In this document: one piece after another, positions 46,387-55,896 of the stretch
Layout: each line of letters starts with the position of its first letter
How positions within the stretch are numbered: position 1 is the first letter of the stretch
Assembly: GCF_042186555.1 (NCBI RefSeq)
Contig: NC_133329.1
Location: 71,220,726 to 71,284,725 of the forward strand
Direction of reading: 5' to 3'
Length of the DNA: 64,000 nt
DNA from: Aquarana catesbeiana
Taxonomy: Eukaryota > Chordata > Amphibia > Anura > Ranidae
The notes under the pieces: model-generated
What the model saw: only the letters and a program-made list of their open reading frames with translations
Databases searched by the model: none
Told to the model about the DNA's origin: nothing
Program-made: the position numbers and the translations under genes

Positions 46387-46418
46387 GTCTATAGGATAAG
46401 AAACACACATTTTTTTTT

Positions 46419-47042
46419 TCAAGAACATAAAAGTAAATGCTTCATAATATGGTATAAAGCGCCTAATAGTGGAACCTCCCACCAATTGTTAGAGAGGGTG
46501 AGGTTACTTTGTCTAGATGTTTTTAATTCAGAGGCGACCCACCCAGAGGTGTCAGAGAGTGAGGTATCTTTGCCCCTCACACAGTTGGCAGTGCAAGGGA
46601 CTGGCTTATCAAGAGTCCATTGACTTGATTGAATAACTTCCTCTAAATTCTCGCCCAGCACGTCATACGTTAGTATCTTTGGTGGTCTGATGGCCAATTT
46701 TTCTTTTGGCTCTGGTGACTGTGAGGGCTCATTTTCATCTTCTTCATCAGTAAGAGCTCAGTTTCTATAGCCTCAGGAATCTGGAGCTCATCAGGTTCCT
46801 CTTTAGTTTGTGAAGGTGACATCGATTTAGGCGGTTCTGGATTAACAGTCTTCATTTGAATCAGGTACATCTACTATTGGTTCTGGATCAGCAATTTCGG
46901 AGTCGTTATTTGAATCAGGTGCATCCACTCTGGTGGGAAGAGAGAACCGTGGCCATTTAAAGTTTCTTAAAGTGCGCCCAAACTCAAAAATCAAAGATAA
47001 AGTATTTAATAGGAAACATCCTGATTTCCTCTTGCAGTGCAC
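46419..47042 (-). pseudogene. Unidentified decayed minus-strand reading frame
   Basis: Minus-strand segments read 'VDAPDSNNDSEIADPEPIVD', 'SPSQTKEEPDELQIPEAIE' and, after a frameshift near 46740, 'LAIRPPKILTYDVLG'. The acidic Pro/Glu-rich part and the 'PPKILTYDVLG' motif resemble C-terminal ends of retroelement-derived proteins, but I do not recognise the family. It may also belong with the Ig-like fragment just upstream on this strand. Confidence 0.3.
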
Positions 47043-47068
47043 TTTATATACATAGCCACTCCTGCATC

Positions 47069-47290
47069 TTAAGCCTCATAGCTGTATGTCTGCAGCATGA
47101 GATCATTGCTACCTCCAATTGCTAGTCTCAGGAGATTTGAAGTGAGATTTGGAGATGTTACTGCTGTGCTGCTCACTGTTCTTTTTACTGAAGAGGAAGC
47201 TGTACCTAAAGATCTGCAGTGCAAGTATCTCCCTGCATCTGCTTTATTCATTGTGTAGATATACTTTTCCTCAGTCTCTTGAACCCTTCC
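47069..47290 (-). pseudogene. Antisense Ig-domain-like fragment
   Basis: Minus-strand reading gives 'EEKYIYTMNKADAGRYLHC', which fits the E-F strands of an Ig V/C2 domain ('DAG.Y.C'). 'RSLGTASSSVKRTV', 'SSTAVTSPNLT' and 'LMLQTYSYEA' with a stop follow. Similar text in the same orientation is found, more decayed, at 19404-19660 and 30005-30250. No matching upstream strands or splice sites were established. Confidence 0.35.
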
Positions 47291-47335
47291 TCTACAAAGA
47301 TGGGTGTTTCAGGCAGACCTACAGTGTAGAACAGT

Positions 47336-47550
47336 GGTCTCCAAACTGCGGTCCGGGGGCAAAATGTGGCCCTTTGCTTGCCTTTATCTGGTCCTTAAAG
47401 CACTATTCCTTCTACTGACACCAAGAATAGGGCAATAATTCTGGCACTGACATCAACAGTGCCACAGACAACGATGTGGCACTATTCTTTCCACTGACAT
47501 CAATGATAAGGCACTATTCCTTCCACTGATACTAATGATAGGGCACTAAA
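47336..47550. repeat. hAT-type terminus and short satellite-like tract
   Basis: 'CAGTGGTCTCCAAACTGCGG' is a hAT-like end. It is followed by a decayed repeat of 'GGCACTATTCTTTCCACTGA' type (about 35-40 bp) to 47550. A related end, 'CAGGGGTCTCCAATCTGTGA', occurs at 48513. No partner ends were found. Confidence 0.5.
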
Positions 47551-47561
47551 AGTTCCCCTAA

Positions 47562-47669
47562 TATGAAAATAAGCAAGCTCCGGGAGGCAGTGGAGGACAG
47601 AAAAGCCTGGCGTGCTATGGTCCATGAGATCACAAAGAGTCGGACACGACTAAACAACTGAACAACAAC
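47562..47669 (+). mobile_element. BovB-like (RTE) retrotransposon 3' end
   Basis: The insert reads 'GAAAAGCCTGGCGTGCTATG', 'GTCCATGAGATCACAAAGAG' and 'TCGGACACGACTAAACAACT', and ends in (AAC)n. This is the characteristic 3' end of BovB-type elements known from ruminants and squamates. It is bounded by AGTTCCCCTAA at 47551-47561 and 47670-47680, so it is an independent, 5'-truncated retroposition event. It is 108 bp long with no coding capacity. Confidence 0.8.
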
Positions 47670-47952
47670 AGTTCCCCTAACAACAAAGATGGGACACTGT
47701 TTAATCCTACTGATGCTGAGACATATTCCACTTCCATCGGGCCATGGCCTGACCCCCCCCCCCCAAAGTCTGAAGCTCAGTAAACTGGCCCTTTGTTTAG
47801 AATGTTCCCTGGTGTAAAACAAAGTATGGCAAGTCAGTTATGGAACAAGGATTAGCTACAGGGAGACAACAGAAATTACTAGTGAATAGTCCTTTATCCC
47901 GTTTGTCTATTTGCTTTTACAATTCATGCGTAAAATACTTTTTTTCTATTAA

Positions 47953-48300
47953 AGTGGAACTAAATAATTAAAAAAAAAAAACATGAGCAGGCAGCTCTTT
48001 ATTGCAGAGGAAGCGTACCGTGTCTCTTCTGCAATAACAAATACTTGCCTTGTCTTCTATAGAATGCACACTAAGCTATACATATACAGCTCAGCATGCA
48101 TTCCTAGTAAATTCTGGCCATGTTCCAGAATGACAGACCCCTGTGTACATGTGTGGGATAACATTACTTCAGCACCAGCCAATCAAGAGACTGAAAACCT
48201 GGCTCCAGAGCTACCCGGGGAGATAACAGCGGCCAGTGATGGATTTAACCACTGCATTGCTGGAATAAAGAGGTGAGTATTTCTGTGAGTTTAGTTCCGA
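47953..48300. mobile_element. TTAA-type MITE
   Basis: TTAA followed by AGTGGAACTAAATAAT on the left, and inverted CGGAACTAAACTCAC on the right. It is a member of the same TTAA/AGTG-ended group as those at 27189, 29470 and 32309. The right TTAA is not preserved. Confidence 0.5.
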
Positions 48301-48962
48301 TCTGAGTAGACATACAACCTAACAAATATTTTGATAAAAATGATCAATCAAAAATTGACTACAATTTGCACAGATATATGAGTGAAAGGAGGTCATAAAT
48401 GTTCTTTTAAAAATCATTGTGGTATATGGCTGTGCATTAAAGGCCTCTATTAAAAATGGTGTACCTTTACTCACTGCCTTTTATCCACTATGGACAGAAA
48501 ATAGACTAGACCAGGGGTCTCCAATCTGTGACCCACGGGCCAAATTCAGCCTACTGCAAAATTGAATTTGGCCCTCTGATATAAGAGGGGACTCTGATGG
48601 GAAACCTGACTCTGATGGGTACTCTCATGTAAAGGTGTCCTCTTATGTAAGGGTGACTCCAATATAAGAGGGACATTGATATGGATTCCAATGTAAAGGG
48701 GGGCTCTGGTGTAAGGGGGGTTCCGATGTAAGTGGGAAACTGATGGGGACCCTAATGGGCTCACATTTATTTGGGATTTCTCTGCTTTATTTTAGTGAAA
48801 TTGTTTCTGTTGTTCTAAATCACATCATGCTGCAGTGATTACAAAAAGAAACTCCAAGGAAAAAAATAGTCATTCATTTTAATTCTTTTTATAAAACAAA
48901 TTTATTTGGACCATGATTATCTGTAAAAAATGGAATTGGTCTCTTGTACTGAAAAGTTTGGC
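48301..48962. other. Non-coding sequence
   Basis: A GGGGACTCTGATG-type degenerate short repeat lies at about 48580-48760. No gene is supported. Confidence 0.4.
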
Positions 48963-49459
48963 TGTCGTACTATTCTGACTCCGCTAGTTGTGAAGTGATT
49001 TATCCCTTGAGAGACCTCTATGTCTGGCCTGTATAAGATATAATCACGGAGGACAATCCTCAACAGATAGCTTGAACTCACCAAATTCCATCCACAAAGG
49101 TGCTTTTATTCTGAACATCGGGTTACAGCAAATGACGGGATACAAACAGATGAATAGGTTGTAGTATTTATGCGGTCAAAAGATGATATTGTCTGTAGCT
49201 TACAGTGCAGAATACATGTGCCCTGCTACATGCGGCTTGTAGCTGCATCCATGACACAGGAAGTACAATAACAGGAAGAAGGGTGGAGCATTACATTCAA
49301 AGGAAGTGTGTCATAACATCAGGGAAAAAGAACATAAGAAAACAAGTGCATTACCACAAAAGGTCACTAGATGGCAGCATGTGAATTAAACATAAACGTC
49401 CATAGAAAATGGTTAGGAATACAGTCTATATAAATTCTATGCCACATTGGGGCGGCACA
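48963..49459 (-). repeat. 3' LTR of the BEL/Pao element
   Basis: The 497-bp segment has TGT...ACA ends (TGTCGTACTA on the left and GGCGGCACA on the right), an AATAAA on the minus strand near 49105, and a purine-rich stretch GACGGGGAG just outside its 49459 end on that strand. These fit an LTR lying 3' of the integrase frame at 57581-58050 and 49663-49779. The partner LTR was not seen. Confidence 0.6.
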
Positions 49460-49662
49460 CTCCCCGTCTGGCATGGTAAATGTCACTATATACATCAGAA
49501 CGGTAGTTATACAACTGCAAATAACAAAACAGTGTAATTTGCTTTGATGTCTTGAAGACCTGAAAGACATAAAAAGAACATGCATATAATGCAATAACAA
49601 TAACTCCTAATATAAGGCTTCAAGTTAAGTCAACTAAAGTTCAAGACACTTTCTTCATGAAG

Positions 49663-49779
49663 TCACAGGTAGGATCCAGCAGCGTAGGCAAACAAGTTCA
49701 TTCTCCATAGGGATAAGAGCAGAATAAGTTCTGGGATAGGTCTGGTGAAAGTCTTTACAGTCCCTTGTCTTGAAACCTT
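49663..49779 (-). pseudogene. BEL/Pao pol C-terminus, part 2
   Basis: This continues the frame broken at 57581 by the retroviral insertion. With the four-base duplication counted once, the frame runs on as 'SRQGTVKTFTRPIPELILLL' and stops at 49663-49665. The ending matches BEL integrases, which close with a '...RP..KL.LL' segment. Confidence 0.75.
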
Positions 49780-50231
49780 TGTTAGGTTCAACTTTTAAAC
49801 AAGTTGCTTAAGTTTATATTGCTTTGCCAAATTATTGCTTCTATAAGAATAATGACACGGAGTCAGGTATGTCTGTATCACAGTTTTGAGCAAAAAAAAA
49901 AGGACTGCTCCCTTTACTTCTTTTATAGGCAGTTCCAAAAGCAGTAATCTTATCGGCATTACCAAATGAGGTTAAGGTACAAAGAGTTTCTCATCAGCGA
50001 ACATGTAATGATTATTCAGCAGTTCCAAATTCCATCTAGATACAGATTGATAGAACAATTGATACGTACACAGGTAAGAAAGGAGCACAAACAATTTAAA
50101 TAGAACAATTGATACGTACACAGGTAAGAAAGGAGCACAAACAATTTAAATAGAACAATTGATACGTACACAGGTAAGAAAAAACAGAAACAATTAAAGT
50201 GGAACTCTAAGTCATTATTTCAACCCTATCA
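49780..50231 (-). repeat. Retroviral 3' LTR
   Basis: The LTR is 452 bp. U3 holds three direct copies of a roughly 50-bp unit (containing GAACAATTGATACGTACACA) that resemble enhancer repeats. A TATAAAAG box is at 49920-49927 on the minus strand. It matches 56765-57576 without the SINE. Confidence 0.93.
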
Positions 50232-50243
50232 ATTTCCCCCTTT
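50232..50243 (-). promoter_or_regulatory. Polypurine tract
   Basis: Minus-strand AAAGGGGGAAAT ends exactly at the 3' LTR boundary, the position of the plus-strand DNA primer. Confidence 0.85.
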
Positions 50244-50424
50244 GACATCATCCTCTCCTTCCCCCTGGGTCCTCATGAATAAGTTCTAGTCAGTTTTTCC
50301 CCAGAGTCCTTTCCCTGACCGTGAGTTGTCAGAGGGGTAGAACCCATCCCCCTAGGTATTACCAACATCTTAAAATTCAAGAAGAGGAGTTTTATAGGAG
50401 TAGGGTGATGTCAATACACACTTA

Positions 50425-50638
50425 TCAGTATACCCTGTCTATTCTCCTAATTTTCCTATTTATTTTCCTGTATAAACATATATTCGTGATTGTAAGTGAT
50501 ATTAATATTAGAATAATAATTACCATTGGACTTAACAACCAGTGAAAGGTATTGGTTGCTGTAGAAGACATTCCACTAAATATATGCCACCAATGTGGTG
50601 CAGTATCCTGTTGTATCTGTGAGGAAAGATGTACTAGT
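50425..50638 (-). pseudogene. Env transmembrane-subunit C-terminal remnant
   Basis: About 70 in-frame codons read towards a TGA stop at 50425-50427. They include 'PHWWHIFSGMSS', a hydrophobic segment 'SPMVIIILILISLTITNICL' that would span a membrane, and a short basic cytoplasmic tail ('YRKINRKIRR'). Weak env-like text with stops continues to about 50790. The surface subunit, cleavage site and fusion peptide are absent. The position between pol and the 3' LTR supports the call. Confidence 0.7.
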
Positions 50639-50793
50639 CTACCTTTGTCAATAATAATTTGCTACTTTAGGATCATCTATAGCCCATTCGAAAGTTGTTG
50701 TTTCCTCTACTTCAAGTACATTAATACCAGGAGTCCATGCATATATTTGTAAAACAACAATCTTCAACAAAAAATCTGTAAGTAGATATTTCA

Positions 50794-53700
50794 TCATGTT
50801 GTTTTCTCGGGTTGTTTCTTGCAATGTGATGCGTGTATCCAGGTAGGTTTTCCTTCCAGCTTTACTGAGGTGGCTGTGGTCAAGAGTACTTGGTAAGGAC
50901 CTTCAAACCTGGGTTCCAATGTCTTTCTGGTGTGTTTCTTCACATATACATAATACCCTGGTAGCAGAGTATGTGTACCTGTTATTGAATTAGGGTCTGG
51001 AAGAGAAGAATACACACTTTTGTGGATCTTAGTTAGACGTTGTTGTAATTGTATCACATATGCAGTCAAACTATCACATTGCAATGGCATACTCTGTGGA
51101 AAGTATAAACCCAATCTAGGTGCATTCCCAAAAAGTATCTCATATGGGGATAATCCTGTCTTTCCTGTTGGAGTGTACCTTATAGAGAACAAAGCCAAAG
51201 GCAGGCATTCTGACCAAGGCTTGTTTAACTCTTGCATGGCTTTTTGTATTTTTAACTTTATTGTCCCATTTACTCTCTCCACTGATCCTGAACTCTGTGG
51301 GTGGTAAGGGGTGTGAAAACTTTGTTGAACCCCTAACATGGTCATCACATTCTGCATGATTTCTCCTGTAAAGTGTGTCCCCCTATCTGATTCTATGGTT
51401 TCAGGAAGACCAAACCTAGGTATTAACTCAGTGATCAGTTTCTTAGCTGTGGCTTTAGCTGTAGCTGATTTTACTGGATAACTTTCGGGCCAACCTGAGA
51501 ATAAATCGATACACATGAGGACAAATTCAAAGGGGCCGCTCTTAGGCATTTGTATGTAATCAATTTGCAGTCTCTGGAAGGGGTATTGGGCCCGGACCTG
51601 GTGTTTTCGTGGGGTTTTCACTTTCTGTCCTGGGTTATTCAGGAGACAGATTTGGCAGGCTGCACAGTAGTTTCTTGCAGTGCTACTGAATCCAGGGGCG
51701 AGCCATCCTTGGTTCACAATCCTATACATGGAATTGGAACTGACGTGTGTGGGTAGGTGAACTGCCGCTGCCATTTCTGGGTACAGAGAGGCAGGCAGGC
51801 ATATTTTGCCTCCTTCCCTCCATACATTGTCAAGGTCTGGTGCTGCTCCCATCCTGACCCACTTATCTTTCTCGCTCTCCCCTGCTTGCTCCTGTAATTT
51901 ACTCAGCTGCTGCCATGTTGGTTCTGGGATACTCACCTCTACCGCTGCTAAGGTCTCAGGGCTTCCTTCCCCTAGAGCTGCCTGTTTTGCAGTCAAATCT
52001 GCAAATGCATTTCCTTTTGCCTCAATTGTTTTTGCGCTCGTGTGTGCCGCTATCTTCATAATGGCTACTCGTTTAACCTTTTGAAGATTGTTCAGGACTC
52101 TCTTAATCCCTTCTCCATGTTTTACAGGTGTACCTGCTGCTGTCAGATAACCTCTAGCCCTCCATATGTGGCCATAATCGTGCGCTACACCATAAGCGTA
52201 GGCAGAGTCAGTGTAAATATTCCCTTCTTGTTCTTTTAAGTATTCTAGGGCTTGTTCTAAAGCTTTTAATTCTGCTTCCTGTGCTGACATGTGGGCTGGT
52301 AAGGCCTGTGCTTCAATTACCTGCGTATCAGTCACTACAGCATACCCTGTGTGATATTTACCCTTGTCATCAGCAAACCTACTACCATCTATATACAAGG
52401 TGTGCTCAGCATTTAAAATCGGTGTATCTGTAACATGTGGGAATCCCATTGTCTCCTGTTCCATGAGCTGAAAACAATCGTGCTGATCTACTTCTTTAAA
52501 CAAAAGAGTGTCAGTGTCCTCATTTCTTTTCTCACTAGTACTATTAGTACTATCATTCCCCCTTGCCAAATCTGGTGACTGAAGAGGCAAAAAGGTGGCC
52601 AAATTTAAGGTTGTACAGCGCTGAAAAGTAACATTTGGAGGTAAGAGTAAAGTACGCTGTAATCTTAATTGCCTAGCCATTGAAATGTGTTTGGGCTGTA
52701 CCTGAGACAAGATTGCATGTATGTCATGTGTGGTATGCACTACGACTGGATTGTCTAGAACAATCTCTGATGACTTATCTATGATAATTGACACTGCAGC
52801 TACCGCCCGTACACAAGACGGTGAACCTCTAGATACTGGATCTAATGCTGCTGAAAAGTAAGCGACTGGTCTTTGTTTTACATGTGCCTGTGTCAGAACA
52901 CCTGTGGCGTGTCCAGTGATCTCAGCAATGTACAGATTAAATATCTTGGTGTAATCTGGTATACCAATAGCCGGGGCAGAAATCAACAACTTTTTCAAAG
53001 TGATAAACGACTCATAAGCTACTTCTGTAAGCACATACGGTACAATTTTCAAACAATCGTATAATGGCTGCATCAAAGCGCTAGCATGTGGTATCCACTG
53101 TCTACAATATGACACGATACCTAGAAACATACGCAATTGTTTGAAATTCCGTGGGGGTAACATTCCCTTTATCACTTGAACCCTCTCCTCAGTGAGATGT
53201 CTCGTACCCTGTGATATACAATGTCCCAAAAAGATAACTTTTTCCTGACACACTTGTAACTTTTTCTTATTAACCTTGCAACCTTTTTCTGCCAAAAATC
53301 GCAACAAATTAAGGGTGGTGGCCAAACAAGTTTCTTTGTCAGGGCAGCATAACAATAAATCATCCACATATTGTAACAATACACAGGAATCTGGTGGTAC
53401 CCATTCTCCCAACACCGTTTGCAATGCTTGCGAATACAAGGTAGGTGAATGCGCCATACCCTGAGGTAGGCGTGTCCAGGTTAGTTGCCGATTTTTTATT
53501 GAAAATGCGAACCAAAGTTGGCATTCTTCAGCAAGCGGGACGGAAAAGAAAGCATTCGCTAAATCTATAACCGTAAAGTACATACTGGTTGATGGTATTT
53601 GTGACAGTAATGTATGTGGATTGGGTACTAAAGGTGTCATCGGGGCTAGTATTTTGTTGACCGCTCTAAGGTCTTGGACCATTCTATACTTAACCGGACT

Positions 53701-54372
53701 ACCGGCTACTGATTTCTTTTTAACCAGGTACAAGGGAGTGTTTGCCGGTAATTTTACCTCTTTTAGAACTCCACTTTTTAAGAAGGATTGGACCTGCATT
53801 TCTATGGCCGTCTCTTGGGGTGCACTAAGTGGATACTGCTTTTGTTGGGGAAGCACTGCTCCTGGAATCAGCTGTAGGGTAACCGGAGGTATGGGCAAAA
53901 GTCCAACATCAGCTGGATGTTTTTCCCATAGTTCTCCTGGAAGGGACGACAAAATCTGATCTAAGTCTGAAGGAGGTGTGCCGGACAATTCCGATTCCTC
54001 CTCTAGGTATTGTATCAGGTTACACATCTCCATGTGTTCTTGATTATCCCCTATAGCTAAGGTGACAGTGCCATCTGGGTGATAGGTAATGTTAGCTCCT
54101 ATTTTCTGCAAAATGTCAGCTCCTAACAAATTAGTGGGGGCTCCTCTGGATACCAGAAAGCGTGAAAGGAACATGTGGTTTCCTACTTTAACTTTCAGAG
54201 GTTTTGTAAGCGGGGCGTCGGCTAAAATGCCATCATATCCAGTTATTAGTAAAGTGTCAGGTGATTTTTGGCCAGGGAGTAGTTCAGAGTCAGAAAGTAA
54301 CGAGCGTGAAGCTCCTGTATCGACTAAACAAGAGATTTTCTTATTACCAACCGTTATATTTGTCTTAAGCAT
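50794..54372 (-). CDS. pol: Endogenous retrovirus Pol: protease, RT, RNase H, integrase
   Basis: This is a 1192-codon open frame, complete for the family. Aspartic protease: 'CLVDTGASRSLL' at about residues 15-26, and 'LLGADIL' at 82-88. Reverse transcriptase: 'MVQDLRAVNK' at 231-240, 'LPQGMAHSPTLY' at 302-313 and catalytic 'YVDD' at 335-338. RNase H: 'TLYIDGSRF' and 'IYTDSAYA'. Integrase: zinc-binding 'CAACQIC', then the catalytic triad region 'LQIDYIQ', 'ESDRGTHFTGE' and 'SSGSVERVNG'. The gamma-type GPY/F tail is 'RFEGPYQVLL' with 'WIHASHCK'. The first ATG of this frame is not a true start: the frame continues upstream to the gag stop, so it is expressed as a gag-pol fusion. No disruption is visible. 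Confidence 0.95.
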   Translation of the reverse strand: MLKTNITVGNKKISCLVDTGASRSLLSDSELLPGQKSPDTLLITGYDGILADAPLTKPLKVKVGNHMFLSRFLVSRGAPTNLLGADILQKIGANITYHPDGTVTLAIGDNQEHMEMCNLIQYLEEESELSGTPPSDLDQILSSLPGELWEKHPADVGLLPIPPVTLQLIPGAVLPQQKQYPLSAPQETAIEMQVQSFLKSGVLKEVKLPANTPLYLVKKKSVAGSPVKYRMVQDLRAVNKILAPMTPLVPNPHTLLSQIPSTSMYFTVIDLANAFFSVPLAEECQLWFAFSIKNRQLTWTRLPQGMAHSPTLYSQALQTVLGEWVPPDSCVLLQYVDDLLLCCPDKETCLATTLNLLRFLAEKGCKVNKKKLQVCQEKVIFLGHCISQGTRHLTEERVQVIKGMLPPRNFKQLRMFLGIVSYCRQWIPHASALMQPLYDCLKIVPYVLTEVAYESFITLKKLLISAPAIGIPDYTKIFNLYIAEITGHATGVLTQAHVKQRPVAYFSAALDPVSRGSPSCVRAVAAVSIIIDKSSEIVLDNPVVVHTTHDIHAILSQVQPKHISMARQLRLQRTLLLPPNVTFQRCTTLNLATFLPLQSPDLARGNDSTNSTSEKRNEDTDTLLFKEVDQHDCFQLMEQETMGFPHVTDTPILNAEHTLYIDGSRFADDKGKYHTGYAVVTDTQVIEAQALPAHMSAQEAELKALEQALEYLKEQEGNIYTDSAYAYGVAHDYGHIWRARGYLTAAGTPVKHGEGIKRVLNNLQKVKRVAIMKIAAHTSAKTIEAKGNAFADLTAKQAALGEGSPETLAAVEVSIPEPTWQQLSKLQEQAGESEKDKWVRMGAAPDLDNVWREGGKICLPASLYPEMAAAVHLPTHVSSNSMYRIVNQGWLAPGFSSTARNYCAACQICLLNNPGQKVKTPRKHQVRAQYPFQRLQIDYIQMPKSGPFEFVLMCIDLFSGWPESYPVKSATAKATAKKLITELIPRFGLPETIESDRGTHFTGEIMQNVMTMLGVQQSFHTPYHPQSSGSVERVNGTIKLKIQKAMQELNKPWSECLPLALFSIRYTPTGKTGLSPYEILFGNAPRLGLYFPQSMPLQCDSLTAYVIQLQQRLTKIHKSVYSSLPDPNSITGTHTLLPGYYVYVKKHTRKTLEPRFEGPYQVLLTTATSVKLEGKPTWIHASHCKKQPEKTT

Positions 54373-54405
54373 TGTTGTTTTGGATTTTTCTAAAACCGGG
54401 GTGAG

Positions 54406-55851
54406 TCATGCCCGTGGACCATCTCCCTGCTGCCTGATATGACTATTTTTGTTGTCCCTGGGCTGGTTCCTTCTCTGATTAACTGGAGAATCAACACCTT
54501 CCTCTCCTTCATCCCTTATTCTTTTCTTACAGTTGCGTCTGATGTGACCAATCTTGTTACAGTAGTGACAGGTAAGGGGTTTGCGAAAGGAACCTCTACC
54601 TTGCTCTTGGGGACCCCCGAGTGCGTTGATAGCATGAGATTTCCTCCCTTTGGTTTCTGCTAAGTCCGCCTCTATGCCTTGCGCTTTTTGTAACAACGTC
54701 CCTCTATCTCTAGTTGCCCTCCACTCTGGTGTGCAGGCTTTCAGTCTCTCACTTATCTGTGGAATTAATCCCTCCATAAATTGTCTATTGAAGGCTCGGA
54801 TTGTGACTGGCAGGGCCAAGTCCAATCCCTCATCTGCCATCATACTTTCCATAGATAAGTAAAATTCCGATACAGTCTGTCCTGGCATTTGCTTCATGGG
54901 TGATATGGACCCCCTCTCCTGTTGTTTTGCCTGACAAAAAGCTTCTAATCTAGCAATAAAAGGGGCCCTTGAGTCTATATGTCTGACATGTCCTGTCTCT
55001 AAATTGCCATCCCCATCAACTTGTCCTGCAGGTCTGTGTGGACCTATTTCTGTCATAAACTGGTTAAACAGGGTCAGAGTCATTTTGTGTCTGCATAGAT
55101 CCTCCCCATCCTGCCAGGTCGCTTCATGTGTATTCATTAACTGTGTCACAAATCTACAAAAAGCAGCTGGCTTTGCTACCGGGTCTGGGGCGCTCTGTAT
55201 TAATGCCATAAGGGTGTCTGCCGACCATGGTGCCCAAGTCCTTATTTGCATTCTACGAGTGACAGTAGGCGGGGCATTTGGATGGGCTGCTTGTCCAAAT
55301 TCTGGATTGTTTACCTGAACAATGCGTGTATCAGTGCGTATGGGAGCTACAGTTTCTGGATGAGGTTTTTGTGCCCCACAATGCACACATTCTACTGCCC
55401 ATTCTGGGTTTTGTGCTCCACAATCCTGACAAACCCATCCTCTCCCCTCAAGTACCGGATATATCTTGTGTGGTTTGCGTTCTACGTCAGTGTATGGGGG
55501 TGGGATGGCTGAGCTGGGAGCCTCGACATTTTTTTTTGTTCTTCTATCTTTCATATCCCAACCATCACAATCTGGATTATACTTCCACCCTTCTTCTTTC
55601 GCTCTATTTGAGACCTTAATTAAGCATTGAACCTGACGCATCCATTGCTTCTCTAACACCTCTCCTTGTCTGTCCCTTTTTATTTCACTCCATACATCCG
55701 GGTCTAAGCCCGCTGCTCCTTTCACCTTAAATTTACGAAGGACATCCTTTAAGTCCTGTGCTTCGGTTTTCCCATAAATGTTCTTAATTATCTGTGGCAC
55801 CGTATAGTGCGCCACAATTCCCTGACGGGGTTTTGTGTTCCTCTGGCCCAT
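54406..55851 (-). CDS. gag: Endogenous retrovirus Gag with a RanBP2-type zinc finger
   Basis: I chose the start at 55851, giving 'MGQRNTKPRQG', because MGQ supplies an N-myristoylation glycine; the open frame extends 15 codons further upstream. Positions below count from that upstream ATG (55896). A late-domain 'PPPY' lies at 132-135. At 154-175 'WVCQDCGAQNP' and 'AVECVHCGAQKP' form C-x2-C-x10-C-x2-C with the W and N of RanBP2-type zinc fingers. Capsid follows from 'TWAPWSADTLMALIQ'. One CCHC knuckle, 'CHYCNKIGHIRRNC', lies near 440. The frame ends in TGA (54406-54408), in the same frame as pol, which points to stop readthrough rather than frameshifting. The ORF is intact. Confidence 0.9.
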   Translation of the reverse strand: MGQRNTKPRQGIVAHYTVPQIIKNIYGKTEAQDLKDVLRKFKVKGAAGLDPDVWSEIKRDRQGEVLEKQWMRQVQCLIKVSNRAKEEGWKYNPDCDGWDMKDRRTKKNVEAPSSAIPPPYTDVERKPHKIYPVLEGRGWVCQDCGAQNPEWAVECVHCGAQKPHPETVAPIRTDTRIVQVNNPEFGQAAHPNAPPTVTRRMQIRTWAPWSADTLMALIQSAPDPVAKPAAFCRFVTQLMNTHEATWQDGEDLCRHKMTLTLFNQFMTEIGPHRPAGQVDGDGNLETGHVRHIDSRAPFIARLEAFCQAKQQERGSISPMKQMPGQTVSEFYLSMESMMADEGLDLALPVTIRAFNRQFMEGLIPQISERLKACTPEWRATRDRGTLLQKAQGIEADLAETKGRKSHAINALGGPQEQGRGSFRKPLTCHYCNKIGHIRRNCKKRIRDEGEEGVDSPVNQRRNQPRDNKNSHIRQQGDGPRA

Positions 55852-55896
55852 TCTAACAGTCCTGCCTAGGTAGCGTGTGGGACACTTAGTGTACAA

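Noticed and set aside
50794..55619. Numerous plus-strand frames opposite gag and pol
   Set aside because: They are shadows of the real minus-strand retroviral ORFs and carry no motifs.
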